This document shows, in pieces, positions 18,126 through 26,857 of a stretch of DNA of 42,944 bases (position 1 is its first letter; every line of letters starts with the position of its first letter). Below the pieces are notes generated by a model. It was not told the origin of the DNA and searched no databases. It was given only the letters and a program-made list of their open reading frames with translations. The position numbers and the translations under genes were made by a program. The stretch spans positions 1 through 42,944 of the forward strand of contig JACDEV010000006.1 of assembly GCA_013816135.1 (NCBI GenBank), in the 5' to 3' direction. Source of the DNA: Patescibacteria group bacterium. GTDB lineage: Bacteria; Patescibacteriota; Minisyncoccia; Phycocordibacterales; DATDWN01.

Positions 18126-18878
18126 ATGCTATCTTGGGCTACCAAAAGAAGACTAATCTATGGAGGAAGTGTTGTTGTCGTTCTTGCACTTATTTTTGGT
18201 GGAATTTTTTGGAAAATATTTTACCAAGCCCCGACTTGTAACGACGGTAGACAAAATGGTGACGAGAAGGGAGTTGACTGCGGAGGAAGCTGTAGAAATC
18301 TTTGTACTTCTGACGCTTTGACTCCGGTAGTTCTGTGGTCAAAAGTTTTTAACGTTTCTGGAGATGTCTATAGTGCAGTGGCATATATAGAAAATCCAAA
18401 TGTAAATTCAAGAAACAACAGAGCAACATATCAATTTCAAATCTATGATAAGAACAATAAACTTATTACAGTAAAGGAGGGAGAAACAAGTATTCCAAAG
18501 GGAAAGAAATTCGCGGTTTTTGAAACCAGCTTATTAATAAGCAACAGCAAACCCAAGTCCGCTGACTTCAAATTCTTATCATTTTCACCATGGGAAAAAG
18601 ACATAGCCAAAGAACCTGAGATTACTTTGAAATACGGCACGATTGTAGGTAGTACAACACCTTCAATTACTGGGAGTATAACTAGTCAGTCTATCGGTAC
18701 TATTCCTGAAATCGAGCTAGTGGTTTTCGTTCTAGATAGAAATGAAAATGCTATTGGAGCTTCCAGAACTTTCATAGATAACTTATCAAAAAATGCTCCG
18801 CAGGATTTCGTATTCTCTTGGCAGAAACCTTTTGAAGGTGATTCCAGTGTTATAAGTGTGATATATCGTTCTATATAA
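18126..18878 (+). CDS. Membrane-anchored protein with Cys-rich Asp/Gly motif (Parcubacteria type)
   Basis: 250 aa. One N-terminal membrane span (about 11-31), followed at once by CNDGRQNGDEKGVDCGGSC, a four-cysteine Asp/Asn/Gly-rich loop that may bind calcium or be held by disulfides, then a beta-rich extracytoplasmic domain. Proteins with this short motif after one membrane span are frequent in Parcubacteria, often next to cell-wall genes. It is 16 bases upstream of rodA on the same strand and so probably cotranscribed; a role in envelope growth is a guess from that position. Apparently leaderless. Confidence 0.75.
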   Translation: MLSWATKRRLIYGGSVVVVLALIFGGIFWKIFYQAPTCNDGRQNGDEKGVDCGGSCRNLCTSDALTPVVLWSKVFNVSGDVYSAVAYIENPNVNSRNNRATYQFQIYDKNNKLITVKEGETSIPKGKKFAVFETSLLISNSKPKSADFKFLSFSPWEKDIAKEPEITLKYGTIVGSTTPSITGSITSQSIGTIPEIELVVFVLDRNENAIGASRTFIDNLSKNAPQDFVFSWQKPFEGDSSVISVIYRSI

Positions 18879-18894
18879 GTATTAAAGATATTTG

Positions 18895-20040
18895 ATGGAA
18901 AACTCTTTTGTAAAAAAAGCTGTATCAGCGTTAACAAAAAATGTAGATTGGTTGCTTTTTAGCAGTGTAATTTTACTTACATTAGCAGGATTGGTTACTA
19001 TGAACTCTTTTGTAGGTACAAGTAGGTTTGCTGGCAGACAGTCAATATGGCTTATTGTTTGTACAATCGTCTTTTTCATAGCTAGTAGTATTGACTGGAG
19101 TTTTTTACGAAATACTAGAATAATTGTAACTTTGTTTGTTCTATCCGTGGGACTACTCTCACTTTTGTTTGTTTTAGGTAGTGTGTTTAAAGGAGCGCAA
19201 AGCTGGTTTTCAGTTGGTGCATTTTCTCTTCAACCAGCTGATCCAATAAAGCTTGTGGTTATATTGATATTATCAAAATATTTTTCCCGTCGGCATATTG
19301 AGATAGCAAATATAAGACATATCTTGGTTTCAGGATTTTATGTTTTTGTTATTTTTTTCTTAGTTTTTCTACAACCGGATTTCGGTTCAGCCATCATAAT
19401 TTTCTTTGTTTGGCTTGGAATGGTTCTTGTTTCTGGAATATCCAAGAAGCATCTTCTCGCTGTATTTTTCATTGGTTTAGTTGCTTTTGGGGGTTTGTGG
19501 TTTTTTGTTTTTCGACCATATCAGAAAGACAGAATAAAAAATTTCGTTCACCCACTAACTGACATTCGGGGAAGCGGTTACAATGCTTATCAATCAACGG
19601 TGGCTGTAGGTTCAGGACAGCTATACGGAAAGGGTATTGGTTACGGAACTCAATCCAAACTTCAATTCCTTCCTGAATATGAAACAGATTTTATTTTCGC
19701 AGCTTTTGCAGAAGAGTGGGGGTTTATTGGTGTCACTCTTCTTTTTATATTGTACGGAATAGTTTTTTGGCGAATGCTCCTAATTTCTTTTCGAGGAGGA
19801 GGAAATTTTGAAATTCTTTTTGGAACAGGGCTCACTATTTTATTTGTTATCCATTCAGTAATCCACATCGGAATGAATATTGGAGTATTGCCGGTAACAG
19901 GAAATACTTTGCCTTTTATGAGCTATGGTGGAAGTCATTTGTTAACAGAATTTTTTGGACTAGGAGTGCTAATGGGAATGAGGAAGAATAGTAGGGCGGT
20001 GCATAAAGATGTTACTCGCAACGAAATGGTCGGAGTATAA
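18895..20040 (+). CDS. rodA: SEDS-family peptidoglycan glycosyltransferase RodA
   Basis: 381 aa polytopic membrane protein with about ten hydrophobic spans. It polymerises lipid II into glycan strands during elongation, normally with a class B PBP. Family hallmarks: GAQSWFSVGAFSLQPADPIK (the SEDS loop), LQPDFGSA, GSGYNAYQSTVAVGSGQLYG with GKGIGYGTQ, the periplasmic LPEYETDFIFAAFAEEWGFIG carrying the catalytic-site Asp, and GNTLPFMSYGGSHL near the C-terminus. ATG 18895 is preferred over the in-frame TTG just before it. RodA rather than FtsW is chosen from overall similarity of these loops; the window has no adjacent PBP gene to settle it. Confidence 0.9.
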   Translation: MENSFVKKAVSALTKNVDWLLFSSVILLTLAGLVTMNSFVGTSRFAGRQSIWLIVCTIVFFIASSIDWSFLRNTRIIVTLFVLSVGLLSLLFVLGSVFKGAQSWFSVGAFSLQPADPIKLVVILILSKYFSRRHIEIANIRHILVSGFYVFVIFFLVFLQPDFGSAIIIFFVWLGMVLVSGISKKHLLAVFFIGLVAFGGLWFFVFRPYQKDRIKNFVHPLTDIRGSGYNAYQSTVAVGSGQLYGKGIGYGTQSKLQFLPEYETDFIFAAFAEEWGFIGVTLLFILYGIVFWRMLLISFRGGGNFEILFGTGLTILFVIHSVIHIGMNIGVLPVTGNTLPFMSYGGSHLLTEFFGLGVLMGMRKNSRAVHKDVTRNEMVGV

Positions 20041-20252
20041 CTTTCAAATCTGGCGAACTCCTTTGTTGGACTCGAAAAATTATCGTCACCTTAGCGCTAA
20101 CTAAGGCTCCTCCAATTTTCCCTCGTCCGCCTCGGATTTCATCCAGATTTGGGAGTTCTAGATATAAAAAAGCGTCGAGATAATCTCGACGCAGGATATA
20201 CTCTCGCACATCCTGCGTCGGATGGCCGGTAAGATGTTCACGGTATTTTTGA
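20041..20252. other. Convergent intergenic region with overlapping hairpins
   Basis: No gene seen. It holds CAAATCTGG (20045-20053) pairing with CCAGATTTG (20143-20151), a small hairpin CCTTAG/CTAAGG near 20090-20107, and two hairpins that share sequence at 20187-20192 (see the terminator entry). It separates rodA from the convergent minus-strand gene at 20253. Confidence 0.45.
20165..20192 (-). terminator. Minus-strand terminator with competing upstream hairpin
   Basis: On the minus strand: GCGTCGAGA, loop TTA, TCTCGACGC, then TTTTTT. Immediately upstream on the same strand CGACGCAGGAT (20220-20210) can pair with ATCCTGCGTCG (20197-20187), which uses part of the terminator's first arm, so the two hairpins exclude each other. 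Confidence 0.75.
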
Positions 20253-20438
20253 CTAAAGCTCCAGATCGATAGCTGTCACCCGATGATCCTTCACAATCTG
20301 GATTTCGTACCCATCACTTCTTTTTTGGAGCAAGAAATCAAGTATAGAAATTGCACGCTCCATAGCCTCTTCGTCGGAAGTTGTTGAGCCTATCCTTTCT
20401 TTGATTCTTTCAACAGCGTCCCGTGTTTTTTGTCTCAT
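20253..20438 (-). CDS. Small DNA-binding-like protein, 61 aa
   Basis: Start at ATG 20438, preceded by GGAG (AACGGAGTAAAAGC); an in-frame GTG at 20465 would add nine residues but has no RBS. Protein MRQKTRDAVERIKERIGSTT... is basic at the N-terminus, with a central helix pair (SDEEAMERAISILDFLLQKR) and a C-terminal beta hairpin (YEIQIVKDHRVTAIDLEL). This layout recalls short ribbon-helix-helix or antitoxin-like proteins, but no toxin partner is adjacent, so that is only a suggestion. It is one of the more G/C-rich, RBS-led small genes in the window. Confidence 0.55.
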   Translation of the reverse strand: MRQKTRDAVERIKERIGSTTSDEEAMERAISILDFLLQKRSDGYEIQIVKDHRVTAIDLEL

Positions 20439-20490
20439 GCTTTTACTCCGTTTCAAAATTACCACATTTATTTTTATTAGTAAATAGCGA

Positions 20491-21651
20491 CTATATTTTA
20501 TAAAATTTTATGGTTTCTTGGAGCATTTTTTCAATTGAGAAATCCTTTTCAATTTTTTCTTTTAGTTTTGTTCCATATTCATTTCGTGTTTCAGGGTTTT
20601 GGATCAAAAAATCCAAAGCATCAGAAATTTCTTTTACATTAGCTTTTTCAACTAGCATGCCATTTATTTTGTCGTCAATAATATCTGGAATTCCTCCTAC
20701 AGAACTAGCTATGACTGGTAGCCCAGCCTGGCCAGCTTCTAGAAGGGTATAAGGGAGACCTTCTTTGGTGGATGTGAGAGTGAAAATATCAAAGGCTTTT
20801 AGATAATTTTCTGCGCTTTGAATAAAACCTAATAGGAAAACTTTATCTGTCAGATTGTTTTCTTTTATCAACTTTTCTAAATTATTTCTTACTTCACCTC
20901 TTCCAATGATGAAGTAAGCAAAATCAGACTTTATTTTGGCTAAAGCCGAGATGGTGTATTCCAAACCTTTGTTTTTATGGAGTTCCGAGATTGTTCCAAT
21001 CCATGGGGTGGAAGGTAGAAGGTGGAAGGTAGAAGGCGGAAGTAGATTTTGCAAAGCAATACGAGCGGAATCTTTTTCCAAATAATTTATTTGACCAATT
21101 CCATTTCTTACCAAAACAATTTTATCTATATTGATAAATGGCATTTTCAAAGCCTGCTGTCTTTCTTTTTCAGCAATGACAATTACTTTATGACAAAGAA
21201 GTACTGTAAGACATGAGAAAAAGTAAGTGAGTGATTTGAAAAGTTCTCCTCGGTCTTCATTAAATGACCAACCATGCGCAGTCATTATTATTTTTTTTGT
21301 ACCAGAAAGTCTTCCAGCAACTCCACCAAAGCCTGCTGCTTTAGGGCTGTTCAAATGTAAAACATCTGGTTTTTCTTGGAGAATAGTTTTCCAAATCTGT
21401 AAGGAGCTTTTGAATTCTGATATAAAAGATAAATCTCGTCTCAAACTGCTTATCTCTATTACTCTCACGCCTTTCAATTGAAGTTTATCCTTCAGTATCT
21501 TACCTTCACCGCAAATAACCACTACTTCAAATTGCTCTTGAGGAAGATTTGTAGCTAGGTCATAAACATATTTTTGGGCGCCTCCCCAGACGCCTTTGGT
21601 GATGACATAGCAAATTTTGGTCCTCTTTCCAATAGATGATTTCTGTTGCAT
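20491..21651 (-). CDS. Glycosyltransferase family 4
   Basis: 386 aa, retaining GT-B glycosyltransferase that transfers a sugar from a nucleotide-sugar donor, probably onto a lipid-linked surface glycan. The N-terminal motif TKGVWGGAQKYVYDLATNLP is the acceptor-domain glycine-rich loop. The C-terminal donor domain has SELHKNKGLEYTISALAKI, FIIGRGEVRNNLEKLI and the E-x7-E motif in STKEGLPYTLLEAGQAGLPV, followed by SSVGGIPDII. Start chosen at ATG 21651 (MQQKSSIGKRTKICYVI): upstream in-frame codons would overlap the divergent gene, and TAAAAT lies eight bases before this ATG. It is divergent from the polyprenyl-phosphate sugar transferase at 21689, with 37 bases between, so both probably build the same glycan. 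Confidence 0.88.
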   Translation of the reverse strand: MQQKSSIGKRTKICYVITKGVWGGAQKYVYDLATNLPQEQFEVVVICGEGKILKDKLQLKGVRVIEISSLRRDLSFISEFKSSLQIWKTILQEKPDVLHLNSPKAAGFGGVAGRLSGTKKIIMTAHGWSFNEDRGELFKSLTYFFSCLTVLLCHKVIVIAEKERQQALKMPFINIDKIVLVRNGIGQINYLEKDSARIALQNLLPPSTFHLLPSTPWIGTISELHKNKGLEYTISALAKIKSDFAYFIIGRGEVRNNLEKLIKENNLTDKVFLLGFIQSAENYLKAFDIFTLTSTKEGLPYTLLEAGQAGLPVIASSVGGIPDIIDDKINGMLVEKANVKEISDALDFLIQNPETRNEYGTKLKEKIEKDFSIEKMLQETIKFYKI

Positions 21652-21688
21652 ATTATGGCATTTTAGCATATTATGTGGTTTATTACAT

Positions 21689-23038
21689 ATGAGAAATCTA
21701 ACCAATAAAGAAGCTATCATCCTCTTTTTCGGAGATATTTTTTTCTTCATTTTCTCTCTTTGGCTCTCACTTTATTTGAGATTTAGAGAATTACCAACAC
21801 TCCTTAGATTCAAGACTCACTTGATACCATTTTCGATATTATTTGTAATCTGGATTTTGGTTTACTTCATTGCGGGTTTATATGAAAAGCATACTTTAAT
21901 ATTAAAAAGCAGATTACCAAGTATTATTTTCAATGTTCAGATTGTAAATAGTATTTTTGCCATAATCTTTTTCTATACATTTCCAATATTCGGTATCACT
22001 CCAAAGACTATCCTTTTTATCTATCTTTTAGTTTCTTTTATGTTTGCTTTAGGGTGGAGAATCTATGGAATATCTTTTCTAGGCAGCCCAACAAGAGAGC
22101 CAGCACTTTTAGTTGGATCAGGAAATGAAATGAGAGAACTTATGGATGAGGTAAACAATAACAGCCGATACAATCTACATTTCGTTTCTTCCATAGATGT
22201 TCAAGATGTTTCATCAATTGATATCCAAGAAGATATAGTAACTCCCGTATATTCAAATGAAATAAAGATAATAGCTATAGATTTTTCCCACGAGAATGTC
22301 GGTCCACTCCTTCCTCATCTTTACAATCTGATTTTTTCAAAGATTAGATTTATTGATTCTCATAGAATTTATGAAGATATCTTTGATCGAATACCATTAT
22401 CTATCGTTTCATACAGCTGGTTTTTAGAAAATATTTCTGTTTCTCCAAAATTTACCTATGATTTTTTAAAGAGACTCATGGATATTTTACTTTCATCAAT
22501 CTTATCTTTAATATCGCTTGTTTTTTATCCATTTGTTTACTTGGCAATTAAATTAGACGATGCAAAAAATATATTTATATTTCAAGAACGTATCGGTCAA
22601 AATAATCAAATAATAAAAATAATAAAGTTTAGAACAATGTCCCTTAACGATGGAGGTGAAGGTAATAATGATAGAGAACAAAAGATAACCAGAGTTGGAA
22701 AGGTCTTGAGAGCTACTCGAATAGATGAGCTACCTCAGCTTTGGAATGTTTTGAAAGGTGATATGTCACTGATCGGCCCAAGACCTGAACTACCTAATTT
22801 GGTTAAACTCTATGAAAAAGAGATATCTTTCTACAATGTTAGACATTTGATAAAGCCGGGTCTTTCAGGCTGGGCTCAAATCTATCAGAACTCACCTCCA
22901 AAGTTTTCCACTGATTATAATCAGACAAAAATAAAACTTTCTTATGATTTGTTCTACATAAAGAATCGTTCGTTCTTATTAGATATAAAAATCGCTCTTA
23001 GGACTATCAAGTCACTTCTTTCTAGAACTGGAGTATAA
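21689..23038 (+). CDS. Polyprenyl-phosphate sugar-phosphate transferase (initiating glycosyltransferase)
   Basis: 449 aa. Four to five N-terminal membrane spans (residues ~10-135), a short cytoplasmic domain, one further span at ~265-285, and the C-terminal bacterial sugar transferase domain (PF02397 type). Its signatures include LKRLMDILLSS, IIKFRTMSLNDGG, RATRIDELPQLWNVLKGDMS, LIGPRPELP and IKPGLSGWAQI. This WbaP/EpsL-type enzyme puts the first sugar-phosphate on undecaprenyl phosphate to start a surface polysaccharide or glycoprotein glycan. The last base of its stop codon is the first base of the next gene's ATG (TAATG), so it is translationally coupled to the first Cys/His-family gene. 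Glycosylation and the novel proteins may therefore be linked. Confidence 0.9.
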   Translation: MRNLTNKEAIILFFGDIFFFIFSLWLSLYLRFRELPTLLRFKTHLIPFSILFVIWILVYFIAGLYEKHTLILKSRLPSIIFNVQIVNSIFAIIFFYTFPIFGITPKTILFIYLLVSFMFALGWRIYGISFLGSPTREPALLVGSGNEMRELMDEVNNNSRYNLHFVSSIDVQDVSSIDIQEDIVTPVYSNEIKIIAIDFSHENVGPLLPHLYNLIFSKIRFIDSHRIYEDIFDRIPLSIVSYSWFLENISVSPKFTYDFLKRLMDILLSSILSLISLVFYPFVYLAIKLDDAKNIFIFQERIGQNNQIIKIIKFRTMSLNDGGEGNNDREQKITRVGKVLRATRIDELPQLWNVLKGDMSLIGPRPELPNLVKLYEKEISFYNVRHLIKPGLSGWAQIYQNSPPKFSTDYNQTKIKLSYDLFYIKNRSFLLDIKIALRTIKSLLSRTGV

Positions 23039-24411
23039 TGTCCTTAATGTATACTCGAAATATTTTGCTATTAGCAACTACACTGATTTTGCTTGTGTTT
23101 TTTACTTTCAAAAATATTAGCAGTATAGGTTTAAGTACCTCGCATGTTCAGATGGTTACAATTGATGATAATGGTTTTTTACCTGAAACTCTTACTATAA
23201 AAGAAGGCACAAAAGTAATTTGGAAGGCTTCTGGAAAACACTTGCACTGGCCGGCTTCAAATCCTCATCCTGTGCATACAGATTATCCAGAATCTGGAGG
23301 TTGCATAAGTAGTGCTTTAGATTCCTGTTATGGTTTGAAATCTGGAGAGGAATTCTCATTTGTTTTTAACAAGCTTGGTGATTGGGGAATTCACGATCAT
23401 CTTTTTCCTGGAAGCGTAATGAGTGTGAAGGTGGTAAGTAGGACAGCTTCCACAACTACTTTAGTTTTTTCCAAAGATTTAGTTTCGCCTTCGGAATTCA
23501 AATCATTGGATTATAGTAGGCAATTAGAAACTATAAAAAAACTTTCTGCTCTGGACCCTGCAAAAGCTTGGGATTATATAAAAAAAAGTTTCATTATAAA
23601 TGGACAGGTTGTAGGAAATGCTCATGAAATGGCACACATTGTTGGTCACAATGCTTATGCAAAATTTGGTCTGGATGGAGTTAAAATTTGTGATGATTCT
23701 TTTGCTTTCGGATGTTTTCATGGAGTGACGGAGGCAATGCTTTTGAAAGAGGGTGTGAAAAGTATAAGTAGAATCGAACAAGGTTGTTTGGATCGTTTTC
23801 CTCCCAAGTCTTCAAGTGACTATACAGGTTGTATTCATGGAACAGGTCATGGAGTCTATAGTTTGGAGGGGGCAGATATATCGAAAGCCTTGGAAGATTG
23901 TGACATCATAACTGAGCCATACAGGCAGTATTGTTATGACGGAGTTTTTATGGAAAATTCAAGTTCTCCATCCAGTAGGGTTTTTGATCCAAAGGATCCT
24001 TGGAAGTTCTGTACTGATCTGGATGTCAGATATCATAGAAATTGTGCAAGGTATCAAAGCCAAATCTTTTTAGGAAAGATGGGACATTCTAATCCCCTTG
24101 ATGAAGTCGGGGGGCTGTGTACCAAAGGTCCATCTATTCTTCTTCGACAAACTTGTTATCAGAGTTTAGGATTTTATGTCACACAAGGTGCTTTAGGTGC
24201 AAAGAATAAAATTTTACAAAACTGTGCTCAGATGCCCACTCTAGAGGGCAAAGAGATTTGTTCCACAGGTGCAGCCATTGAAAGTGTCTTCCAAAAGTAT
24301 GAAGGTTATGTGGAAACTTCACATGCAATCTGTAATACTTTGACTATGCTAAAGAAAACTGAATGTCTAGCTAATATTGAAAGAATGATAAATCCAAATG
24401 TCCAAAATTAA
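23038..24411 (+). CDS. Cupredoxin domain fused to novel Cys/His-rich family (paralog 1)
   Basis: 457 aa. Membrane span at 8-27, with the rest outside the membrane. Residues ~38-135 form a cupredoxin-like beta barrel with His68, His70, WPASNPHPVH (His77, His80) and WGIHDH (His119, His121); the Cys expected of blue-copper sites is replaced by His. Residues ~155-450 are the novel domain: H196-x3-H200-x3-H204, C226-F-H228-G, C265-I-H267-G-T-G-H271-G, and C299-Y-D-G-V-F-M-E-N. Regularly spaced cysteine pairs follow (C-x8-15-C), suggesting helical hairpins pinned by disulfides. First gene of the cluster, coupled to the sugar transferase, and overlapping the next gene by 14 bases. Function unknown; metal (copper) binding is inferred from the His/Cys pattern and the fusion. 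Confidence 0.8.
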   Translation: MSLMYTRNILLLATTLILLVFFTFKNISSIGLSTSHVQMVTIDDNGFLPETLTIKEGTKVIWKASGKHLHWPASNPHPVHTDYPESGGCISSALDSCYGLKSGEEFSFVFNKLGDWGIHDHLFPGSVMSVKVVSRTASTTTLVFSKDLVSPSEFKSLDYSRQLETIKKLSALDPAKAWDYIKKSFIINGQVVGNAHEMAHIVGHNAYAKFGLDGVKICDDSFAFGCFHGVTEAMLLKEGVKSISRIEQGCLDRFPPKSSSDYTGCIHGTGHGVYSLEGADISKALEDCDIITEPYRQYCYDGVFMENSSSPSSRVFDPKDPWKFCTDLDVRYHRNCARYQSQIFLGKMGHSNPLDEVGGLCTKGPSILLRQTCYQSLGFYVTQGALGAKNKILQNCAQMPTLEGKEICSTGAAIESVFQKYEGYVETSHAICNTLTMLKKTECLANIERMINPNVQN

Positions 24412-25645
24412 AACACAACATATAATCCAAATATCCCTTCTCTTTTCGGCAATAGCTATTGTAGTGTTTGGTAAAAATTTTATTCCAAAAACAATTTCAA
24501 GTGATACAGCGGTTTTGTCTTCAAATATTCAAGCTCAAAATATAGAAACTGACTGTCAAAGAAATAGCTCTTCATTTGGTAATAAAGAAACATGTTATTC
24601 TCATGCTTTCAATTTGCTTGCTGAAAAATCTGGACCCACCGTTTCCTTTCAAGTACTAAAAAATCTTCAAAAAATAGATCCTGATGCTATAGGATGTCAT
24701 CTTATTTCTCATGGTATCGGTATTGGTTCATACAAAAGAGACCCTGGGTCATGGCAAGAACTTATTCAAACAATGAGTCCAAGTTGTAATTATGGTGCTA
24801 TTCATGGAGTTTTGGAAGCCTATGTGGAAAGCTTGCCAGACAGGAAATTAACCTCAGAAATAATCCCAAAGATATGTGGAGTAAATCCAAGAGCAGATTG
24901 CAATCATATAGTCGGACACCTTATCCTTGTATTTACAAATGCAGATATGAAAAAAGGTTTGGACTCATGTGATGTATTTATGGACTATCGTCAGAGAGAC
25001 TTTTGTCAGACTGGGGTGTTTATGGAAGAACAAACTGCCTTAAATCTTATCGATCATGGTCTAGCTCCTAAATCCTGGTTGAATTGGCAATTACGTTTGC
25101 CTGACCTTGAGAAAATTTGCCGCTCTTATGGTGGTGATAAACTTTCTGATGACAAAGCTTCAGCTTGTTGGCAAGAGATTGTGCACGTAGCTTTGGTGGC
25201 TTTCCATAATGACGCAGAAAAGACGTTTCAATTTTGCGACACTGCGCAAGTCTTGGATGGAGCAAAAAGATGCAAACGTCATGCTCTGGGGATAATAGGT
25301 GCCACAAAGAATTTTGATCTCTCCAAATTAAAGTATATCTGCCAGATTCCACAAAAAAATGATCCAGACTTTGAAGGTGAGTGTTATCCTAATTTAGTTT
25401 CCAGTTCTTTATCTACTATTCCAGATGCTATAGACCCAGCTATAAATTTCTGCAGTAGCATAGAAGATAAATTTAAAGGTCCTTGTTTTTCTATGATAGG
25501 TGCTGTATCTTCTCACGGACCCGTAAGTAAGGACAGCTTACGTTTGGCATGTGAAAAAGCTCCGAAAGAATTCCAAGATTTTTGTTTTGGAAGTTATCAA
25601 GGAGGAAATGTCGGTGAAAATAAATACGGTAAAACAAATGATTAA
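24398..25645 (+). CDS. Novel Cys/His-rich family protein (paralog 2, divergent type)
   Basis: 415 aa with one N-terminal membrane span (~9-24) and an extracytoplasmic body. Family motifs are present in a variant form: C100-H101-x3-H105-G, C130-N-Y-G-A-I-H136-G, C158-N-H160-I-V-G-H164, and FCQTGVFMEE. The second motif has Cys and His five residues apart instead of two, a feature shared with the genes at 34007 and 29570. An extra Cys pair (C53, C66) lies before the domain. C-terminal paired cysteines continue (CRSYGGDKLSDDKASACWQE and further). The start overlaps the preceding gene, and the end overlaps the next by 38 bases, so all three are one translational unit. Confidence 0.78.
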   Translation: MSKIKTQHIIQISLLFSAIAIVVFGKNFIPKTISSDTAVLSSNIQAQNIETDCQRNSSSFGNKETCYSHAFNLLAEKSGPTVSFQVLKNLQKIDPDAIGCHLISHGIGIGSYKRDPGSWQELIQTMSPSCNYGAIHGVLEAYVESLPDRKLTSEIIPKICGVNPRADCNHIVGHLILVFTNADMKKGLDSCDVFMDYRQRDFCQTGVFMEEQTALNLIDHGLAPKSWLNWQLRLPDLEKICRSYGGDKLSDDKASACWQEIVHVALVAFHNDAEKTFQFCDTAQVLDGAKRCKRHALGIIGATKNFDLSKLKYICQIPQKNDPDFEGECYPNLVSSSLSTIPDAIDPAINFCSSIEDKFKGPCFSMIGAVSSHGPVSKDSLRLACEKAPKEFQDFCFGSYQGGNVGENKYGKTND

Positions 25646-26807
25646 TCTGAATTATTTTAAAGTTTCAAAAAATCAACGAGAGAGTTTCTTCCAGATATTT
25701 TTAATTGTTTTTGTATTTACTTTAGTTATTATTTTCTCTTTTTATTTTGGAAGCTTTTCCAAGCAGTCTTTATCTACGAGTAATAAAATTTCATCTGAAA
25801 TTACTGAAATAAAAACTACAACTAATCCATCCGTCCAAGCAAAACTATATAGACAACTCATAGAGAGAGTAGGTCCAGCAGAAGCCCAAGACGATCTTCT
25901 CAATTCTGGCCTGCCATTTACTGGACAAACACATCTTTTGAATCATGTAGTGGGGGATTTTTTATATGAAAAATTTGGAACAAAAGGTCTGGCCCAATGT
26001 AAAGACTATTTTCTTTCATCCTGTTACCACGGTTTCATACTTCATGTTATTGCAGACAAAGGTATAGAAGGTGTTAAGGAGACTTTCAATGAATGTTTGA
26101 AATTTGGACCAACAGTCTACTCACAATGTGCTCATGGTATTGGCCATGGATTTCTTGCAAGCGTTGGTTACAAGAATCTGACTTTAGCGTTAGATACCTG
26201 TGATAAAGTCGGCAAAGCCATTAAAGAATTTCCTTTGTTTAATTGTTATGATGGTGTATTTATGGAAAATATCTGGGCAGTTCACGAAGGCGTACCCTCA
26301 CCAGATAGATGGGTTAAGCCAGGAGATATTCTGTATCCATGCAATGACCCTAGAATAAATAGTAAATACATAACAGCCTGCTGGTCAAATCAACCTTCAC
26401 TAATCTACCAGTTTTATAAAGGAGATGTGAAAAAAGTAGGTCAAAACTTATGTCTTCCACTAACAAATCCAGAATATCAAAGAATGTGTTTTGACGGACT
26501 TTCAAGACAGATCCATCCGCTTACACAAGGTAGTAGTACGAAAACCTTAAGTCTTTGTGGATTGATGCCAAATTCTAAATGGAAGAATTTTTGTGTGGGG
26601 GTAAACGCTAGCGCAAGTTATGCAGTAGGGGACCACAATGTTCCGTTTAAGATTTGTGCTGAAGTTTCTGAAGATGGAAAAGGTGAATGCTATGAACGTA
26701 TATTTGGTATTGCAAAGGCTTATTCAAAAACTTCTACCGACTTTAAACTTGAGTGTAACAAAGTGACAGAACAGAGTTGGAAAGAACAGTGTCTCAGTAT
26801 GCAATAA
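25608..26807 (+). CDS. Novel Cys/His-rich family protein (paralog 3)
   Basis: 399 aa from ATG 25608; GTG 25614 (eight bases after AAGGAGG, better spacing) and ATG 25638 are alternatives that do not change the domains. Membrane span at ~28-47. Motifs: H109-x3-H113-V-V-G, C131...C139-Y-H141-G, C162...C174-A-H176-G-I-G-H180-G, then NCYDGVFMEN. C-terminal Cys pairs follow (LCLPLTNPEYQRMC, LCGLMPNSKWKNFC, ICAEVSEDGKGEC). Here the first His motif is TH-LLNH-VVGDFLYEKFG, nearly the same as in the 31676 protein, so these two are of the canonical subtype. Last gene of the three-gene unit, followed by a terminator. Confidence 0.78.
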   Translation: MSVKINTVKQMINLNYFKVSKNQRESFFQIFLIVFVFTLVIIFSFYFGSFSKQSLSTSNKISSEITEIKTTTNPSVQAKLYRQLIERVGPAEAQDDLLNSGLPFTGQTHLLNHVVGDFLYEKFGTKGLAQCKDYFLSSCYHGFILHVIADKGIEGVKETFNECLKFGPTVYSQCAHGIGHGFLASVGYKNLTLALDTCDKVGKAIKEFPLFNCYDGVFMENIWAVHEGVPSPDRWVKPGDILYPCNDPRINSKYITACWSNQPSLIYQFYKGDVKKVGQNLCLPLTNPEYQRMCFDGLSRQIHPLTQGSSTKTLSLCGLMPNSKWKNFCVGVNASASYAVGDHNVPFKICAEVSEDGKGECYERIFGIAKAYSKTSTDFKLECNKVTEQSWKEQCLSMQ

Positions 26808-26811
26808 ATAT

Positions 26812-26835
26812 AAAAACCGCCAATGGCGGTTTTTA
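26812..26835. terminator. Bidirectional terminator
   Basis: AAAAACCGCC, loop AAT, GGCGGTTTTT, between the convergent genes ending at 26807 and 26858. Confidence 0.85.
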
Positions 26836-26857
26836 TATTTTAGTGATTTAACTAGAA

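Noticed and set aside
20012-20209. 65-aa minus-strand open frame near the rodA end
   Set aside because: It overlaps rodA and runs through the terminator hairpin; the region looks like structured non-coding DNA.
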